Positions 12,891-23,706 of a stretch of 64,000 nt of DNA are shown one piece after another. The position numbers and the translations under genes are program-made. The stretch's first letter is position 1, and every line of letters begins with the position of its first letter. The DNA is from Amanita rubescens (taxonomy: Eukaryota; Basidiomycota; Agaricomycetes; Agaricales; Amanitaceae). The stretch spans positions 62,001 to 126,000 of the forward strand of contig WION01000032.1 in the NCBI GenBank assembly GCA_015039365.1, in the 5' to 3' direction. The notes beneath the pieces are model-generated. The model had not been told where the DNA came from. It made no database searches and saw nothing but the letters and a program-made list of their open reading frames with translations.

Positions 12891-13391
12891 ATTCATAGAT
12901 TTCATACGGATATTGACTCATCTCATACTACTTTATTTTTTGTATGTAATGGCATATGCATAGGGCATTTTTGAATATAGACCACATCATCATGGACTCG
13001 TTGACGGAATACATAAGTCCGTGCATTCGATCTAGGACTATATGATATTTGGCCCTTTATTATCTGACATAGCATTCCAGTCATGGCTCAGTTAATTCAG
13101 TCCTCCTTCGCGAGTGCGAATTGTTATTCTGATAAGTATTTGGAAACCTACCTTCACGGCCTTTCTTATACCTGCACGACTCTCGTGTAGCTTTTCCGGT
13201 TCCCCAGGCCTCGGCGTGAACATCAGTATTTCCTCCGACGCTTTTGGCAGGGTAACAAACACTTGTCATCAACGTAATTATGTCTGGTTGAGAGGGATCC
13301 GATAAAATTACAGCGAAAGAAGCACGAAGAGGTGACGAGGATAACAAGTGTAATAATTACAGACACTCTGACCCGGTGTTCTTCAACATTG
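12891..13391. other. Convergent 3' intergenic region
   Basis: AT-rich spacer between the + strand synthase and the - strand F-box gene. No ORF with support is seen; it probably holds both 3' UTRs. Confidence 0.6.
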
Positions 13392-14726
13392 TCAACGCCC
13401 GAGCAACTTTATATCTGCGACAAGTCCATCTGCAATCGCATCTTTGATAAGGTTCTCATCCGCCTCGTCCAGTCTCGTAACTGTAAGCGATAGAGCCTGT
13501 AATCGTTCCACTTCAGGTTCTGGTGAACAACACCGCGAGGCGACCATTTTCCCTAGCAAGGATGACTTCACACACCTAACGAGCGTCAGGTGTGTCAGGT
13601 TGGGTAATAATACACGTCGTCCAGGGCGAGATGGGGAAATGAGACGAATAAGAATATCGTTGGTGAACGTGGGATAGTCTGCAATATACAAAGTCTGGAT
13701 GGTGTCCAGGCTCTCATGTTCTAGGCATTCTAGAACATGCAAATATATTAGCATAAATTGATTAAGCCTCAACGTTTTTAGTTTGCATTTTAAGCGTGTT
13801 AGCAAGTGCGGAAGCCCCGACTGCACAGAGTGCCGTGTATAGCGTCTATTTTCACCTGCAAAGGTATAATCAAATTCTTCGAGGGCCGGTAACGTCAACG
13901 ATTCGAACAAGGGGCGACAAACATCGTGGACAACGATTTTAAGCCTCCGCAAATGGCAATTCTCCACTATAGGTTGGCGAGGGAGGTGGCTATTCGTAGG
14001 AGCGTAGCGAACAAATGTCGCTGAAAATTCCTCCAATTGCGGAGACAAGCGGATTGTTTCTGTCGCAGAAAAATATGTCATTCCGGTTAGAATGTGCAAA
14101 TGGGAAATTTGACTCCAAGGAATCTGCGGGTTCGTAGACGGGTCGAGTGGGAATGGCCAAGATAGTTTCGTGAGATGTGGACTTTCGAAAGAAAATTCCA
14201 TAAATTTATGCTGCGATCCTTTGAGATGAAATGACCGCAAGCATAGTGCGTCCAGCCGCGGAAGCGACGATAGCTGAAACGTATGAAGATCCAGAGTTAA
14301 ATCCTGCCACCTCGACGCATGAGAGTAAAGGGCAGATAAACTAGCTTTGACAAGGGCAGTCTTGATTCTTGTCCAAGAGGAAAGCGAATACGATGAAGGC
14401 ACCCGTAGATGCAACGTCAAAGGAAGAGATTGTGAGCGCTTGAGCCAAGCATCGGTGACATGGGCGGCGGCCGATGGATCCATGGTCAAGTTACAGATGT
14501 TTATGCGCACAGTGGTCCACATCTTTGGCATAGCGAGAGCGAGCGCCCGCCAGGATGAACAGACACGACATAGCAAAAGTGGAGCACTAGTGCATGACAT
14601 CCATGTCATTTCCGTTACTTCCGGTACACAGTTCCAAAAAACTTCTGCAAGAATCTCGCACGAGAGTTGATTGATTGGAGGAACGGAGTGTAACTCTCGT
14701 GCTGTTCGTTTCGCCCCATCTGTCAC
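13392..14726 (-). CDS. F-box protein, 444 residues
   Basis: Single-exon gene on the minus strand. The F-box-like segment is near residues 13-60 (PPINQLSCEILAEVFWNCVP, then a CRVCSSWRALAL block with the typical Cys and Trp). The rest is a long region rich in Leu, with spaced Trp and His in irregular leucine-rich units (such as HLHILTG, LRRLKIVVHDV and LPALEEFDYTF). This is the usual layout of the very large Agaricomycete F-box family, thought to present substrates to SCF ubiquitin ligases. The start at 14726 is chosen because the F-box begins a few residues later and the frame is open to 13392. A truncated second copy lies just upstream (about 15040-15600). No link to terpenoid synthesis is evident; it is probably a bystander in a gene-turnover region. 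Confidence 0.8.
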   Translation of the reverse strand: MTDGAKRTARELHSVPPINQLSCEILAEVFWNCVPEVTEMTWMSCTSAPLLLCRVCSSWRALALAMPKMWTTVRINICNLTMDPSAAAHVTDAWLKRSQSLPLTLHLRVPSSYSLSSWTRIKTALVKASLSALYSHASRWQDLTLDLHTFQLSSLPRLDALCLRSFHLKGSQHKFMEFSFESPHLTKLSWPFPLDPSTNPQIPWSQISHLHILTGMTYFSATETIRLSPQLEEFSATFVRYAPTNSHLPRQPIVENCHLRRLKIVVHDVCRPLFESLTLPALEEFDYTFAGENRRYTRHSVQSGLPHLLTRLKCKLKTLRLNQFMLIYLHVLECLEHESLDTIQTLYIADYPTFTNDILIRLISPSRPGRRVLLPNLTHLTLVRCVKSSLLGKMVASRCCSPEPEVERLQALSLTVTRLDEADENLIKDAIADGLVADIKLLGR

Positions 14727-15039
14727 CGCTGACGCGTGTCAGTTGACAATCCAGATTGAACGAATAGCTACAGCTCACAAGTTTTATTCTGAATCCTCCT
14801 TCGCGACATGGGAATTGGGAAGAGTGGTTTTGCTGAACATTCCCACGACACCGCTGCCACGTGTAGAGTGACTAAAGTTTATCCCGTCGGTGCCGCCTCG
14901 CGAACTTGCATCGCTCTGCGCGCTTGACCAAACGCATCGTCCGTTCCTGTTTGGTGGCAGTACGTGTCTGTTACGAACGTCCTGTCACTCGCGTTCTGCG
15001 ACGATAAAATGTCGCTGTCTTCTCGCGCTCGTAATTCAA
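14727..15039. other. Spacer between F-box gene and its truncated copy
   Basis: Holds the presumed promoter of the minus-strand F-box gene. No other feature is recognised. Confidence 0.5.
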
Positions 15040-15600
15040 CATCATGTCTTCTAGGCGACTAAGAATGTCGTTGGTGAACATGGGATGGTGGCGGCTGTTG
15101 TCGATGCCCAATCTCTGAACCGTTTCCAAACTCTTGTGTTCGATTAATTGTAGAACCTCAGAGAACCAAAGTGGGCAGTCATAAAGCCTTATGGCGTCTA
15201 GTCTGCATTTGGAGCGGGTGAGAAGGTCCAAAAGCGACCAGCACCCAAGGAAAATTTGTGTATCGGGATTGTCTGTGTTAAGAATAATTTCTTTCAACGA
15301 CGGTAATGTCAATGAATTGAGCAATGAGAAGCAACGCTCGGAAGTAATGTTAAGTATCTGCAAACTGTGGTTCTCGATTATAGGTGTGCGAGGGAGACGG
15401 CTATCCCGAACTGAGATAACAAGCGACGCTCGAAATTCCTCCAATTGTGGACATAGGCGAATCGCTTCTGATGCGTCAAACGGCGAGATTTGAGCGGAGA
15501 TGCATAAATGGGAAATTTGACTCCAGGGTATTTGTGGGTTCGTGAGTGCAACGACAGGGTATGACCCAGATAATCGTGTCCAGCCTACGATCGTGTGAAC
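15040..15600 (-). pseudogene. Truncated F-box protein copy (C-terminal half only)
   Basis: The minus-strand frame matches the middle and C-terminal part of the neighbouring F-box protein: NPQIPWSQISHL is shared exactly, followed by the same order of blocks (RLPR..IIEN, SLTLPSLKE, then FTNDILSRL). There is no F-box, and upstream the frame runs straight into antisense P450 sequence. Downstream the likeness stops after FTNDILSRL, so both ends are broken. The open frame around it (14971-15666) is therefore a chimera of F-box remnant and antisense P450 relic, not a gene. Confidence 0.72.
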
Positions 15601-15619
15601 TTTTCCCTGAAGCCAATCA

Positions 15620-15725
15620 CGGTATCTTCCGACAATAGCTGGCATTTTCACTCTGTATATCGGCACTCTTCGGTTTTATAAACATGGCCGGGAAATGGCA
15701 CAGGAAGGCCATGAGAGTGTAAGGA
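15620..15725 (+). pseudogene. P450 exon 2 relic, plus strand
   Basis: Reads as a decayed exon 2 of the local P450s: PTIAGIFTLYIGTLRFYKHG then REMAQEGHE, compared with PTIGPSGILTSYIGALRFYK in copy C, ending at a kept GT splice donor (gtaagg). No other exon follows in order. It points toward a second, inverted relic immediately downstream. Confidence 0.75.
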
Positions 15726-15732
15726 TGTGATC

Positions 15733-15891
15733 TTATGTACGTCTTGCATAGGCCCCTGTATACGACGGCAATAGCGCTCAACTGTGATTTCAAGTTTGAT
15801 CCAGACCACGTTGCGTTTGACCTGACGACTGCTTTCCAAACAAATGAAGGGATACAATCTATGCCAATGCAGTAATGGTCTTCGCGTCCAT
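15733..15891 (-). pseudogene. P450 exon 1 and exon 2 relic, minus strand
   Basis: Starting at 15891 on the minus strand one reads MDAKTITALA, then a stop, then (after a frame change) SFVWKAV, matching MDSKTITGLA...SLIWRAF of copy B. After an intron-sized gap comes LSAI...GLCKTYI, matching the start of exon 2 (LSAIPTAGGSGLFRSYV in copy E). It stops where the plus-strand relic begins, so the two relics face each other. Confidence 0.72.
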
Positions 15892-16198
15892 CATTGTCAC
15901 TTGAAAGACCATGCTGCTGCATGTGGGTAATCACCGTCGCGTTATATAAATGCGGCCATCGTGATTCCTTTCCATCAGAGGCATGCAGTGCAACGTTGAA
16001 CGATTGTAAAACGATTTCGATGATAATCATCATCTGAAGACGGGCCGTACTTATGGGCGCCGTGGTAAACACTAATACTGATTAGCATGACTGCGATGTA
16101 TGTCAAGTCCATTTTTAGTCGGGGTTTGTCACGATAAGGGTTTCGATGAGATGTCACACCCTACAAAACAGCACGTTCCAGGCTTGCTTCCTGCATTC

Positions 16199-18297
16199 AT
16201 GGATTCGAAGACTATCACAGGACTCGCAGTTATTGCGTCTTGTTACTGCGTTTCGCTCATATGGCGGGCGTTTTCCAAACATCAAAAGGTGCGTGCTTGA
16301 TTAATTGAATATTGTGGCCAGTGCGGGCTGAATTGGGTTCAATACAGTTGAGCGCTATACCGACAATCGGCCCCTCTGGCTTCTTGGCTTCGTACATCGG
16401 CGCTCTGCGATTCCTTAAACATGGCAAGGATATGATACAAGAGGGATACGACAAAGTACGTGTGGTGGGACGTAATACACCGCTTTCTGGATTTACAGTT
16501 GCCATGACAGTACCGTGGTTCTGTCTTCAAGGTCCGAATGCCGACACATTGGATCATTGTCGTCACTAGTCAGCAATTAATCGACGACATACGACGGGCA
16601 TCCGACGATCAACTCTCGCTCAAAGACGCTGTCGGAGAGGTGACTCAGCTTGCATTTTCTTATAATTTGCCTTTGACTTACCCATATTGCACAAGTTTCT
16701 CCACACTGATATTCTGTTTGACCATGAAATGCACGATGACGATTTTCACGCAGATGTCGTAAAGAATCAACTCACGAGAAACATCGCAGCTCGGTTTTCA
16801 GATGTCCAGGACGAGATCACGGTCGCCTTTTCACAATTTATTCCCACAAAGGGAAATGGTATGCGTTGATGATTCTCTTGGAGAGAACATTCGTTGATTA
16901 AGATCAGAATGGACAACGGTCAATGCACGCAATGCTGTTTTAAGCATCGTTTGTAGGAGTGTCAATAGGTTACTCGTCGGACTACCTCTATGTGAGTGTC
17001 ATGCACGCTATCGGCCTACATCTCTTTGACGTTTAGAAGGTCGTGATCCGGATTACATATCGTTAAACGAGGGATTTACAATTGATGTCATCCTGTCAGG
17101 CGTCATTCTCAACTTGTTCCCAACGTCTCTCAGGCAGTAAGTTGTCGCATGATCGTGTGCCAGCCGATATAACAATTATATCGCAGCTTTGTCGTTCATT
17201 TCTTGAGGAAAGTACCTAACGGCATCAAACGTGGAGTGAAACACCTGGGACCTTTGATCAGAGAACGCATTGAACAGGAAGCGCAAAACGGAGACGATTG
17301 GTCCGATAAACCAGTTAGTAAAAACCTAATGTTTTGCATTAAAAACTCAACGTTTCCTATAGAACGATGCTATAAGCTGGTTTCTGGAAGTCGCAAAAGA
17401 TAACCCTCGCCGACGCGATATAAAGAGCTTAGCCACTCGCATGTTGCTTACAAACTTCGTTAGTATCCACACTACGACAATGGTATGCAAACCCAATTGC
17501 CTATCCTGATAGTGTAACTGAAGCATGGTTTTAGGCATTCACAAACGTGCTATTCAATTTAGCCACACGTCCGGAATATTTACAGCCCATGCGCGAAGAA
17601 GTCGAGGCTGCGATAGATGAAGAAGGTTGGACCAAATCCGCCATTGGGAAACTCAGAAAATTGGATAGTTTCGTGAAAGAGTCACAGAGACTATCAAAAG
17701 GAATCTGTATGCTCCCCGTTTCCTCTCGAGTATTCCTGAATTTTCTCACCTTGATTGTAAAGTCAGCGTGCGGCGTAAAGTTATGAAAGACTTTACATTT
17801 TCAAACGGGGTAACGGTCCCTGCAGGCTTTACGATCGGCATTCCACATGGTTGCGTGCATCACGATTCGGTTCGTATCCAATCTTTCTGGCCATTCCATC
17901 TCCTACATGGGTCTTTCTTTTGCTTAGGAATACTATTCCGACCCCGAGGTTTTCGACGGGTTCAGGTTCTCCAAGATGCGCGAGAAAGAAGGCGAAAGCA
18001 CAAAACACGGAATGGTGACGCCTACTACCGGATTTCTAACATTTGGACAAGGGCGGCATGCATGGTACTTTGTGTCATTCTTCGAAACCGAAATACGTTC
18101 TAATATGTTGATATGTTCCCAATTCTAGTCCAGGGAGGTTTTTCGCAGCAAACGAGATCAAGACGATGCTTGCGTATGTTTTACTAAACTACGATGTGAA
18201 GATGGCCAATGATGGTGGACGCCCGTCCGAGGTGTGGTTTGGGGAAATGTCGACCCCTGATCCTAAGGCAGAAGTGATGTTCCGTAAGCGGATGTGA
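16199..18297 (+). CDS. Cytochrome P450 monooxygenase, copy B (complete)
   Basis: Membrane-anchored heme monooxygenase of 500 residues. Twelve exons: 16199-16288, 16348-16455, 16511-16639, 16696-16858, 16908-16991, 17040-17136, 17187-17313, 17363-17482, 17535-17706, 17763-17869, 17928-18064 and 18129-18297; all join in frame. The N-terminal 30 residues form a hydrophobic ER anchor (LAVIASCYCVSLIW). The I-helix is NFVSIHTTTM (residues 297-306), with Val-Ser in place of the Ala-Gly of copies C and E. ExxR is E355/R358, and the heme loop FGQGRHAC places Cys445 on a codon split between exons 11 and 12. PLCRDPDY and FTFSNGVTVPAG are further family landmarks. The start is set by the aligned first ATG in copies B, C and E. 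It lies 3.3 kb behind synthase 2 on the same strand; oxidation of the terpene product is inferred. Confidence 0.93.
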
Positions 18298-18656
18298 TAG
18301 TTGGAGGGCATATCCTCCTTTTCTGCCAGGTACTAATGATAAATGCTGGAATGATTTCTCAGGCATAAAAGTTAGAATATGTTCGCTCCAGCTAAAGAGT
18401 AACTGAGACTGCGTGATTTCACTACCGCAATTCCCGCTTCCTTGGGATTGAAAGAGTACAGCGGTTACAAGATGCGCTCGATTGGCTCCTCTGCGCGGCA
18501 GGCACAAGGTGGGACAGCGATGGGGAAAATCACACGCCTGTACACCGTGGACAATGGTTATCGTCACACCTCAATAGATTCTGACGCAGGATCGCCAGTA
18601 CCTAGTAACCCAGACAGGATCGGCGGGGAAGTCCCCGTCATAATAACATTAGAAGA
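18298..18656. other. P450 copy B 3' flank
   Basis: About 18298-18447 repeats the sequence behind copy A (1482-1632); the rest holds no recognised feature. The likeness ends abruptly, marking one edge of the duplicated segment. Confidence 0.6.
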
Positions 18657-19560
18657 CTACAGTAGCCTATTCTCAAGCTTGCGCATCAATACATTATCAG
18701 ATACAAATGGACCACCAAAATAGACAGGGACTTGGAATCCTTCATCGTCTTCATCATCAAGGAATTGATCAAAGATTTCAGAGGCTCCGCAGGCGTAAGA
18801 CACTCGACAGACTGCCAGGTGGACGTTGCAGAGCCTTGGGTCGGGGAGTGCAATTTGGTGACCACCAATGCCCGCCCCAAAGAGTATTTCATCACCGTCT
18901 TTCAGGCGTGTAGTGGCGGACAACCGATCCGGTCGAACAATTCGGTAATAGTATTTCCACTATGTGACATGTGAATTCAAGATCGCAACCAAAACGAAAA
19001 ATAAATAAATAACTTGATCATCAGAAGATATTGCTTCGATTCCCCAGCCCAGGTACTTATCCATCAATTCGTGAGCACTACTCTCGAGATTCAGCGCGTT
19101 GCGTGGATGGTTTAGATGATTCTGTATGGTTTCAGCGTCCAACGCGAAGCCTGTAAATGTTTCAATCGCTGAAAATGTTTGTGTCCAGAGAAATATATAA
19201 ATAAGGAAATACATCATCCAAGGGATACCATAGAGCTACCTTTGAGTGTATAGAAAACGGGATGATATGAGCGCAGCGGGCTGGCACAAAAATGGGAGGG
19301 AAGAAGCACAACCCCGTGAGCATACAGTAGTCGCCATCGCGGAGCATGACCTTCAATGGACCTTAGCCTAATATCCGAAGAGTCGACCGGTCGAACTTGC
19401 CAAATCCCTTAAAGCCGATTGACTCCTCTTAGCTTGTTCTAACAATTCCTCGATCTCCTCGATGCGCCTATGATTCGGAGTCGGGTGAATACTATCTTGA
19501 GGTGTCTTTGGTCCACCGGGATTTCGAACTTGAAAAAGTAGAATGTCAACGCAGGGCTAC
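18657..19560 (-). CDS. HNH-nuclease-type protein, probably 5' incomplete
   Basis: Matches the Agaricomycete proteins annotated as HNH nuclease domain-containing. Minus-strand exons read 19240-about 19362 (LRDGDYCMLTGL, then CAHIIPFS with the His-rich HNH-like core), 19014-19168 (NHPRNALNLESSAHELMDKY) and 18657-18959 (WKYYYRIVRPDRL to VYFGGPFVSDNVLM, stop at 18657). Introns 18960-19013 and 19169-19239 have canonical borders. Further upstream a frame with PGGPKTPQDSIHPTPNHRRI and EEIEELLEQAKRS (about 19400-19520) fits the family N-terminal region. Joining it needs an unusually short 35-base intron, and the beginning of the protein is not found. The gene may be a pseudogene. The usual cellular role of these proteins is unknown. 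Confidence 0.62.
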
Positions 19561-20450
19561 CTTGCGGCAAAAGACCCGCACACATGCGATTACCAGATGA
19601 GTTAAGTAGTAACTTCCCAGCTGCGTAACGGTCGAGAGGTCGCCAGCGAGTTCCTGGAGTCCCTGAAGAACTGTAACTGCCCAATCATCTACGACCAAAG
19701 TGGAAACCTCGTTATACACATCCTCGGCTTAGATAGAACACATCCAGCAAGATGAGCTCAGATCGAAAATCAAACCGACGAAGCAGCACACCCAACGTTT
19801 TTACAAGTGGATTCCCACACTTTCCAAGTTCACGTAAAAACTCTTTAGCGATAGTTTTGGGGGATGGCGAGTGGGTGAGCAGAGCTTGCAGTAATCTATG
19901 TGCAGGTAAGTCGCACACCGACGATTCTACGCCGAAACGTGTGGCGATTCCTAGAGGGGGCTCTCCGGTGGATTTATAACCCTCGTCCATTAGGTTCAAG
20001 AGCGCCAAAGGATAACTTGCGACTTGGAACTCCATTCCAGATGCTTGTTCGAAGCCAGTGGTGCGTCACCCAGCCGTTCACAAGCGGACTCCTAAATCGG
20101 AGTCTTAAAGCGCCTCCCTGAAGGTGCGTCATATCCATCTAATACGTGACATCATAGCAACACCGCAACTCCGCCATTGGTTGGATCATAGCTATACTAC
20201 TCTGCTTCCGGAGAGATGCTTCCTGTAATCCAAAAATGCCTCGGTTGGATCTATCCGTTGACGTAACTTTGAACGCTTCTTCGGTCGAAGAATTCCAATG
20301 GACGAGTCCGGCTTAAAATACCGGTTTATTTGCTTGGCCCAGGCGTGCTGTGACCACCTCATCCGGTTTCCCAGGAAACGCCAGGGAATGGGTAGATCGG
20401 GAACAGTCGAGGTGACCGAATTGGCATCATTGGCATGAATGCATGATGCA
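19561..20450. other. Intergenic region with unsupported ORFs
   Basis: Minus-strand ORFs at 19712-20035 (107 codons) and 20192-20473 (93 codons) match no family I recognise. They could be the lost 5' part of the HNH-type gene or noise. Confidence 0.4.
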
Positions 20451-20528
20451 GCTGATGCTCTGTTCATTCTCAAGTTGCTGATGCTCTGTTCATTCTCAAG
20501 TTGCTGATGCTCTGTTCATTCTCAAGTT
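20451..20528. repeat. 26-bp tandem repeat, 3 copies
   Basis: Three perfect 26-bp units, each beginning gctgatgctctgttcattct, are followed by non-repetitive sequence. It lies 350 bp before P450 copy C. Confidence 0.9.
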
Positions 20529-20880
20529 TATTCCACTTGAAGCATCAGTAAAAATAATGCGCTTAAGAGCGCAGAAGATACTGAGGCCCGAAGGCCCGAG
20601 GCTGGATTCAACCTGTGCCGTCAGCGCTTCAGCGCCCGCTGTCCTGTCACAGCATGTACGTTACCTTTTATGTACTAGTCGAGGTAGTACATCCGAAGTT
20701 GACGTTTCGTTTCACAACTGACACATGCAGATTACGATGTTCGCCCCTTTCTCCTCTCAAATTGGGTTGCTCAACGTCACTGTTCGTCACATGCCCTGCA
20801 GGGCAATGGAAACACCATTCCGATAGTGCTGGTATTTAGCACCGTAAGTAGCTGGCTCTCTGGTTCCGCAATCAACGTAC
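20529..20880. other. Upstream region of P450 copy C
   Basis: No gene is seen. It presumably contains the promoter of copy C; no clear TATA box is found. Confidence 0.4.
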
Positions 20881-22951
20881 ATGGAGTCGAGGCTCGTTAC
20901 TGGAGTTGCGGTGGTGGTAGCTGTTTACTGTGTTTCGTTTATCTGGAAAAGAATTGCGAAACATCGAAAGGTACGTAACCACTGGAAACGGAGTTAAAAT
21001 GTGGACTAAGTCAAGGTTATGACAGTTGAGCGGTTTCCCGACAATCGGTCCCTCTGGCATATTGACTTCGTATATCGGTGCCCTTCGGTTCTATAAACAT
21101 GGGAGAGAGATAGCGCAAAAAGGTTATGACAAAGTACGTGTGCTTGTGACATGGAGTTGTACATCTTGGACTTACCAGGACAGTATCGCGGGTCCATCTT
21201 CAAGATCCCGATGCTGACACAGTGGATGGTGGTCGTCACCGGTCCCCAAATGATTGAAGACGTACGACACGCCTCTGACGATCAACTTTCTTCGAAGGAC
21301 GCAATAGCAGAGGTAATTTGTCATGCACACACTGTCATACTTGTAACTTGTCTTTGATTTTATGCCATCAGACGTTACATCTCGATATTCTTTTTGGTCG
21401 CGGAGTACTCAACGATGGCTTTCACGTCGATGTTATCCGGTCTCAACTCACAAGAAACATCACAGCTCGATTCTCAGACATCCAGGACGAGATAACCGCA
21501 GCGTTTGCGGATTATGTACCTATCAAGGGGAATGGTAAGCATCGACAAGTTCTGCGTGAAACGAAATCTTGACCTGGATTAGAATGGACAACGGTTGTCA
21601 TGCGTGATACCATTCCGAACATCGTATGCAGGGCTGTTAACAGGTTCCTCGTTGGTCTACCGTTATGTGAGCTTCTATATCGTTGGTCGACACAATGTCT
21701 CACATTTACAAGGCCGCGATCCTGATTATAGATCATTGAACGTGCAATTCACCTTTGACATCGTAACGTCGGGCAACGTTCTTAACTTATTTCCAACCCC
21801 CCTACGACAGTAAGTCTATAGTCCAGCCAAAAAACTCATCTGGTGACCTTTCCGCAGTTTTATCGTCCGCTTTTTGAGGAAAGTACCTGCAGGCATTAAC
21901 CGTGCGATAAAGCATCTGGAACCTTTAATCAAAGAACGACTTGCCCAGGTAGATAAGTACGGGGAGGACTGGCCTGATAAACCTGTTAGTGGTTTTTTAA
22001 CATTGAAAACTCATCTCATTCCTTTCTAGAATGATGCCATAAGCTGGTTCCTGGAAGTTGCAAAAGAACCACATCAGCGCACCGTGGAGAGCTTCGCCAT
22101 TCGCATTTTGCTTATGAACTTTGCGGGTATCCATACTACCTCACAGGTATGCAACTTAACCGGCGCCGACAGTGTAACTAATTCGTCCATAGTCATTTAG
22201 CAATGCGCTATTTCACTTGGCCAGTAGTCCTGAATACGTGCAGCCCATGCGCGAGGAAGTCGAAGCTGTGATAAATGCAGAAGGTTGGACTAAATCTGCC
22301 ATGGGTAAACTCAGGAAAGTGGATAGTTTCTTGAGGGAATCGCAGCGGGTATCAGGAAACGGAGCCTGTATGCATTGTTCCCTTTTTTAAGCATTGCGGT
22401 ATTTTCTAATCTTTTGCTTTGAAGTCACAGTACGACGTAAAGTGCTAAAAGACTTTACGTTTTCAAACGGGACAACAGTTCCTGCAGGTTGCATGATTGG
22501 CATCCCGCATCGTTCCGTACACTGTGATCCGGTTTGTATTTGGTCTTTCTAGTTGTCGATTTCCAACTTACACTTTCCCCTCTTGTAGGATAACTATGCT
22601 GATCCTGACGTCTTCGACGGGTTCAGGTTCTCGAAAATGCGCGAAAAAGAAGGAGAAAGCTCGAAACACTCAATGGTGACTCTTACTCATGAGTATTTAA
22701 GCTTTGGACAAGGGCGCCATGCATGGTACTTAGCGAGCATCCTTTCAAGTCGAAACGCGATCTGACATGTCATCAATTGTAGCCCAGGCCGATTTTTTGC
22801 AACAAATGAGGTAAAAGCAATGCTTGCGTATGTTTTATTAAATTACGATGTTAAAATGGCAAACCCCGGTTGTCCGCCTGAGCTGTGGTTTGGGCTTTTA
22901 TCAATACCTGACCCAACTGCGGAAGTGATGTTCCGTAAGAGGATGACATGA
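20881..22951 (+). CDS. Cytochrome P450 monooxygenase, copy C (complete)
   Basis: Complete 500-residue P450. Exons: 20881-20970, 21026-21133, 21184-21312, 21372-21534, 21583-21666, 21713-21809, 21858-21984, 22030-22146, 22193-22367, 22425-22531, 22589-22725 and 22783-22951. Exon number and phases equal those of copy B, and lengths differ only in exons 8 and 9. It has an N-terminal anchor MESRLVTGVAVVVAVYCVSF, the normal I-helix FAGIHTTSQ (A298-G299...T302-T303), ExxR in ESQR and the heme loop FGQGRHAC with Cys445 split by the last intron. It is clearly diverged from A and B, so it is an older duplicate. Of the copies in the array it keeps the most conventional oxygen-activation groove. Confidence 0.93.
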
Positions 22952-23706
22952 GGGCTTTGGATACCGAATGTACTATAAATATAGAGACCCACTTTCTTTG
23001 CATTTTTGGTTGGTTGTTGTCGCTCGTAATGAGTCAAATACGCTGGCTAGATGCACCCGATGAAAGTCCCAGTTACTATTAGAAGTCGGAAGGCGCAGCG
23101 AGAATCGAACCTGACGTTACGAGGGTTCCTAAGCTTCAGGCAGTTCCCGAGTCAACATTTCGTCAGATTCAAGTCACTGGCACGAGTAAGAGGAATTTGG
23201 GGGAGGCAGAGTGATGAGAAGTCCTTCGGCGAAGAGTGAGCCGAGGTCGGGCGGCCTTGCCGTGGGCCACTGATAGCCAATTGACCAATTCCGAGGCCTG
23301 AATGAAAGGACGAGGTATCTGCGGCTGAACACATCAACAACCGCGCGCGAGCTACCTCCCCTCCGCACTCTAGAAGTACCCAGGGGTGTCATCACACATC
23401 ACGAAGGTACACTCAGCATTCTGCCTTCGCGCTAAGAGAATAGCCCATCAGTCCTCAAAATGGATGTTATTCAAGTCTTTTTGTGCTGTTGCTTGTCATT
23501 CTGTGGGTCCAGTCGACTGTCGATATCAGAATCTGATTGTCCCCGCTTCTGCCACGCGTTACAACTTCGCGACTTACCCTTATTCAGACGTGTCATTAAC
23601 GTCCAACTCAAATCTCAACGTAACCCAAACCCCCAACTCTTAAATACTAACGCGGTAAGCTCTTGCCACGCTCAAGTTTCTTCCAAGCCCCTCATCCATT
23701 TCGCAG
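22952..23706. other. Intergenic region
   Basis: Short ORFs only. A spliced 5' UTR for the next gene is possible (GT at about 23655, AG at 23706 directly before the ATG). A tRNA-like B-box on the minus strand near 23110 was examined and rejected. Confidence 0.4.

Noticed and set aside
14971..15666. 231-codon minus-strand ORF as a gene
   Set aside because: It joins an F-box C-terminal remnant to sequence antisense to a P450 relic; a chance chimera.
23050..23150. Possible tRNA on the minus strand (B-box-like ggttcgattctc)
   Set aside because: No matching acceptor stem and no A-box at the right distance.
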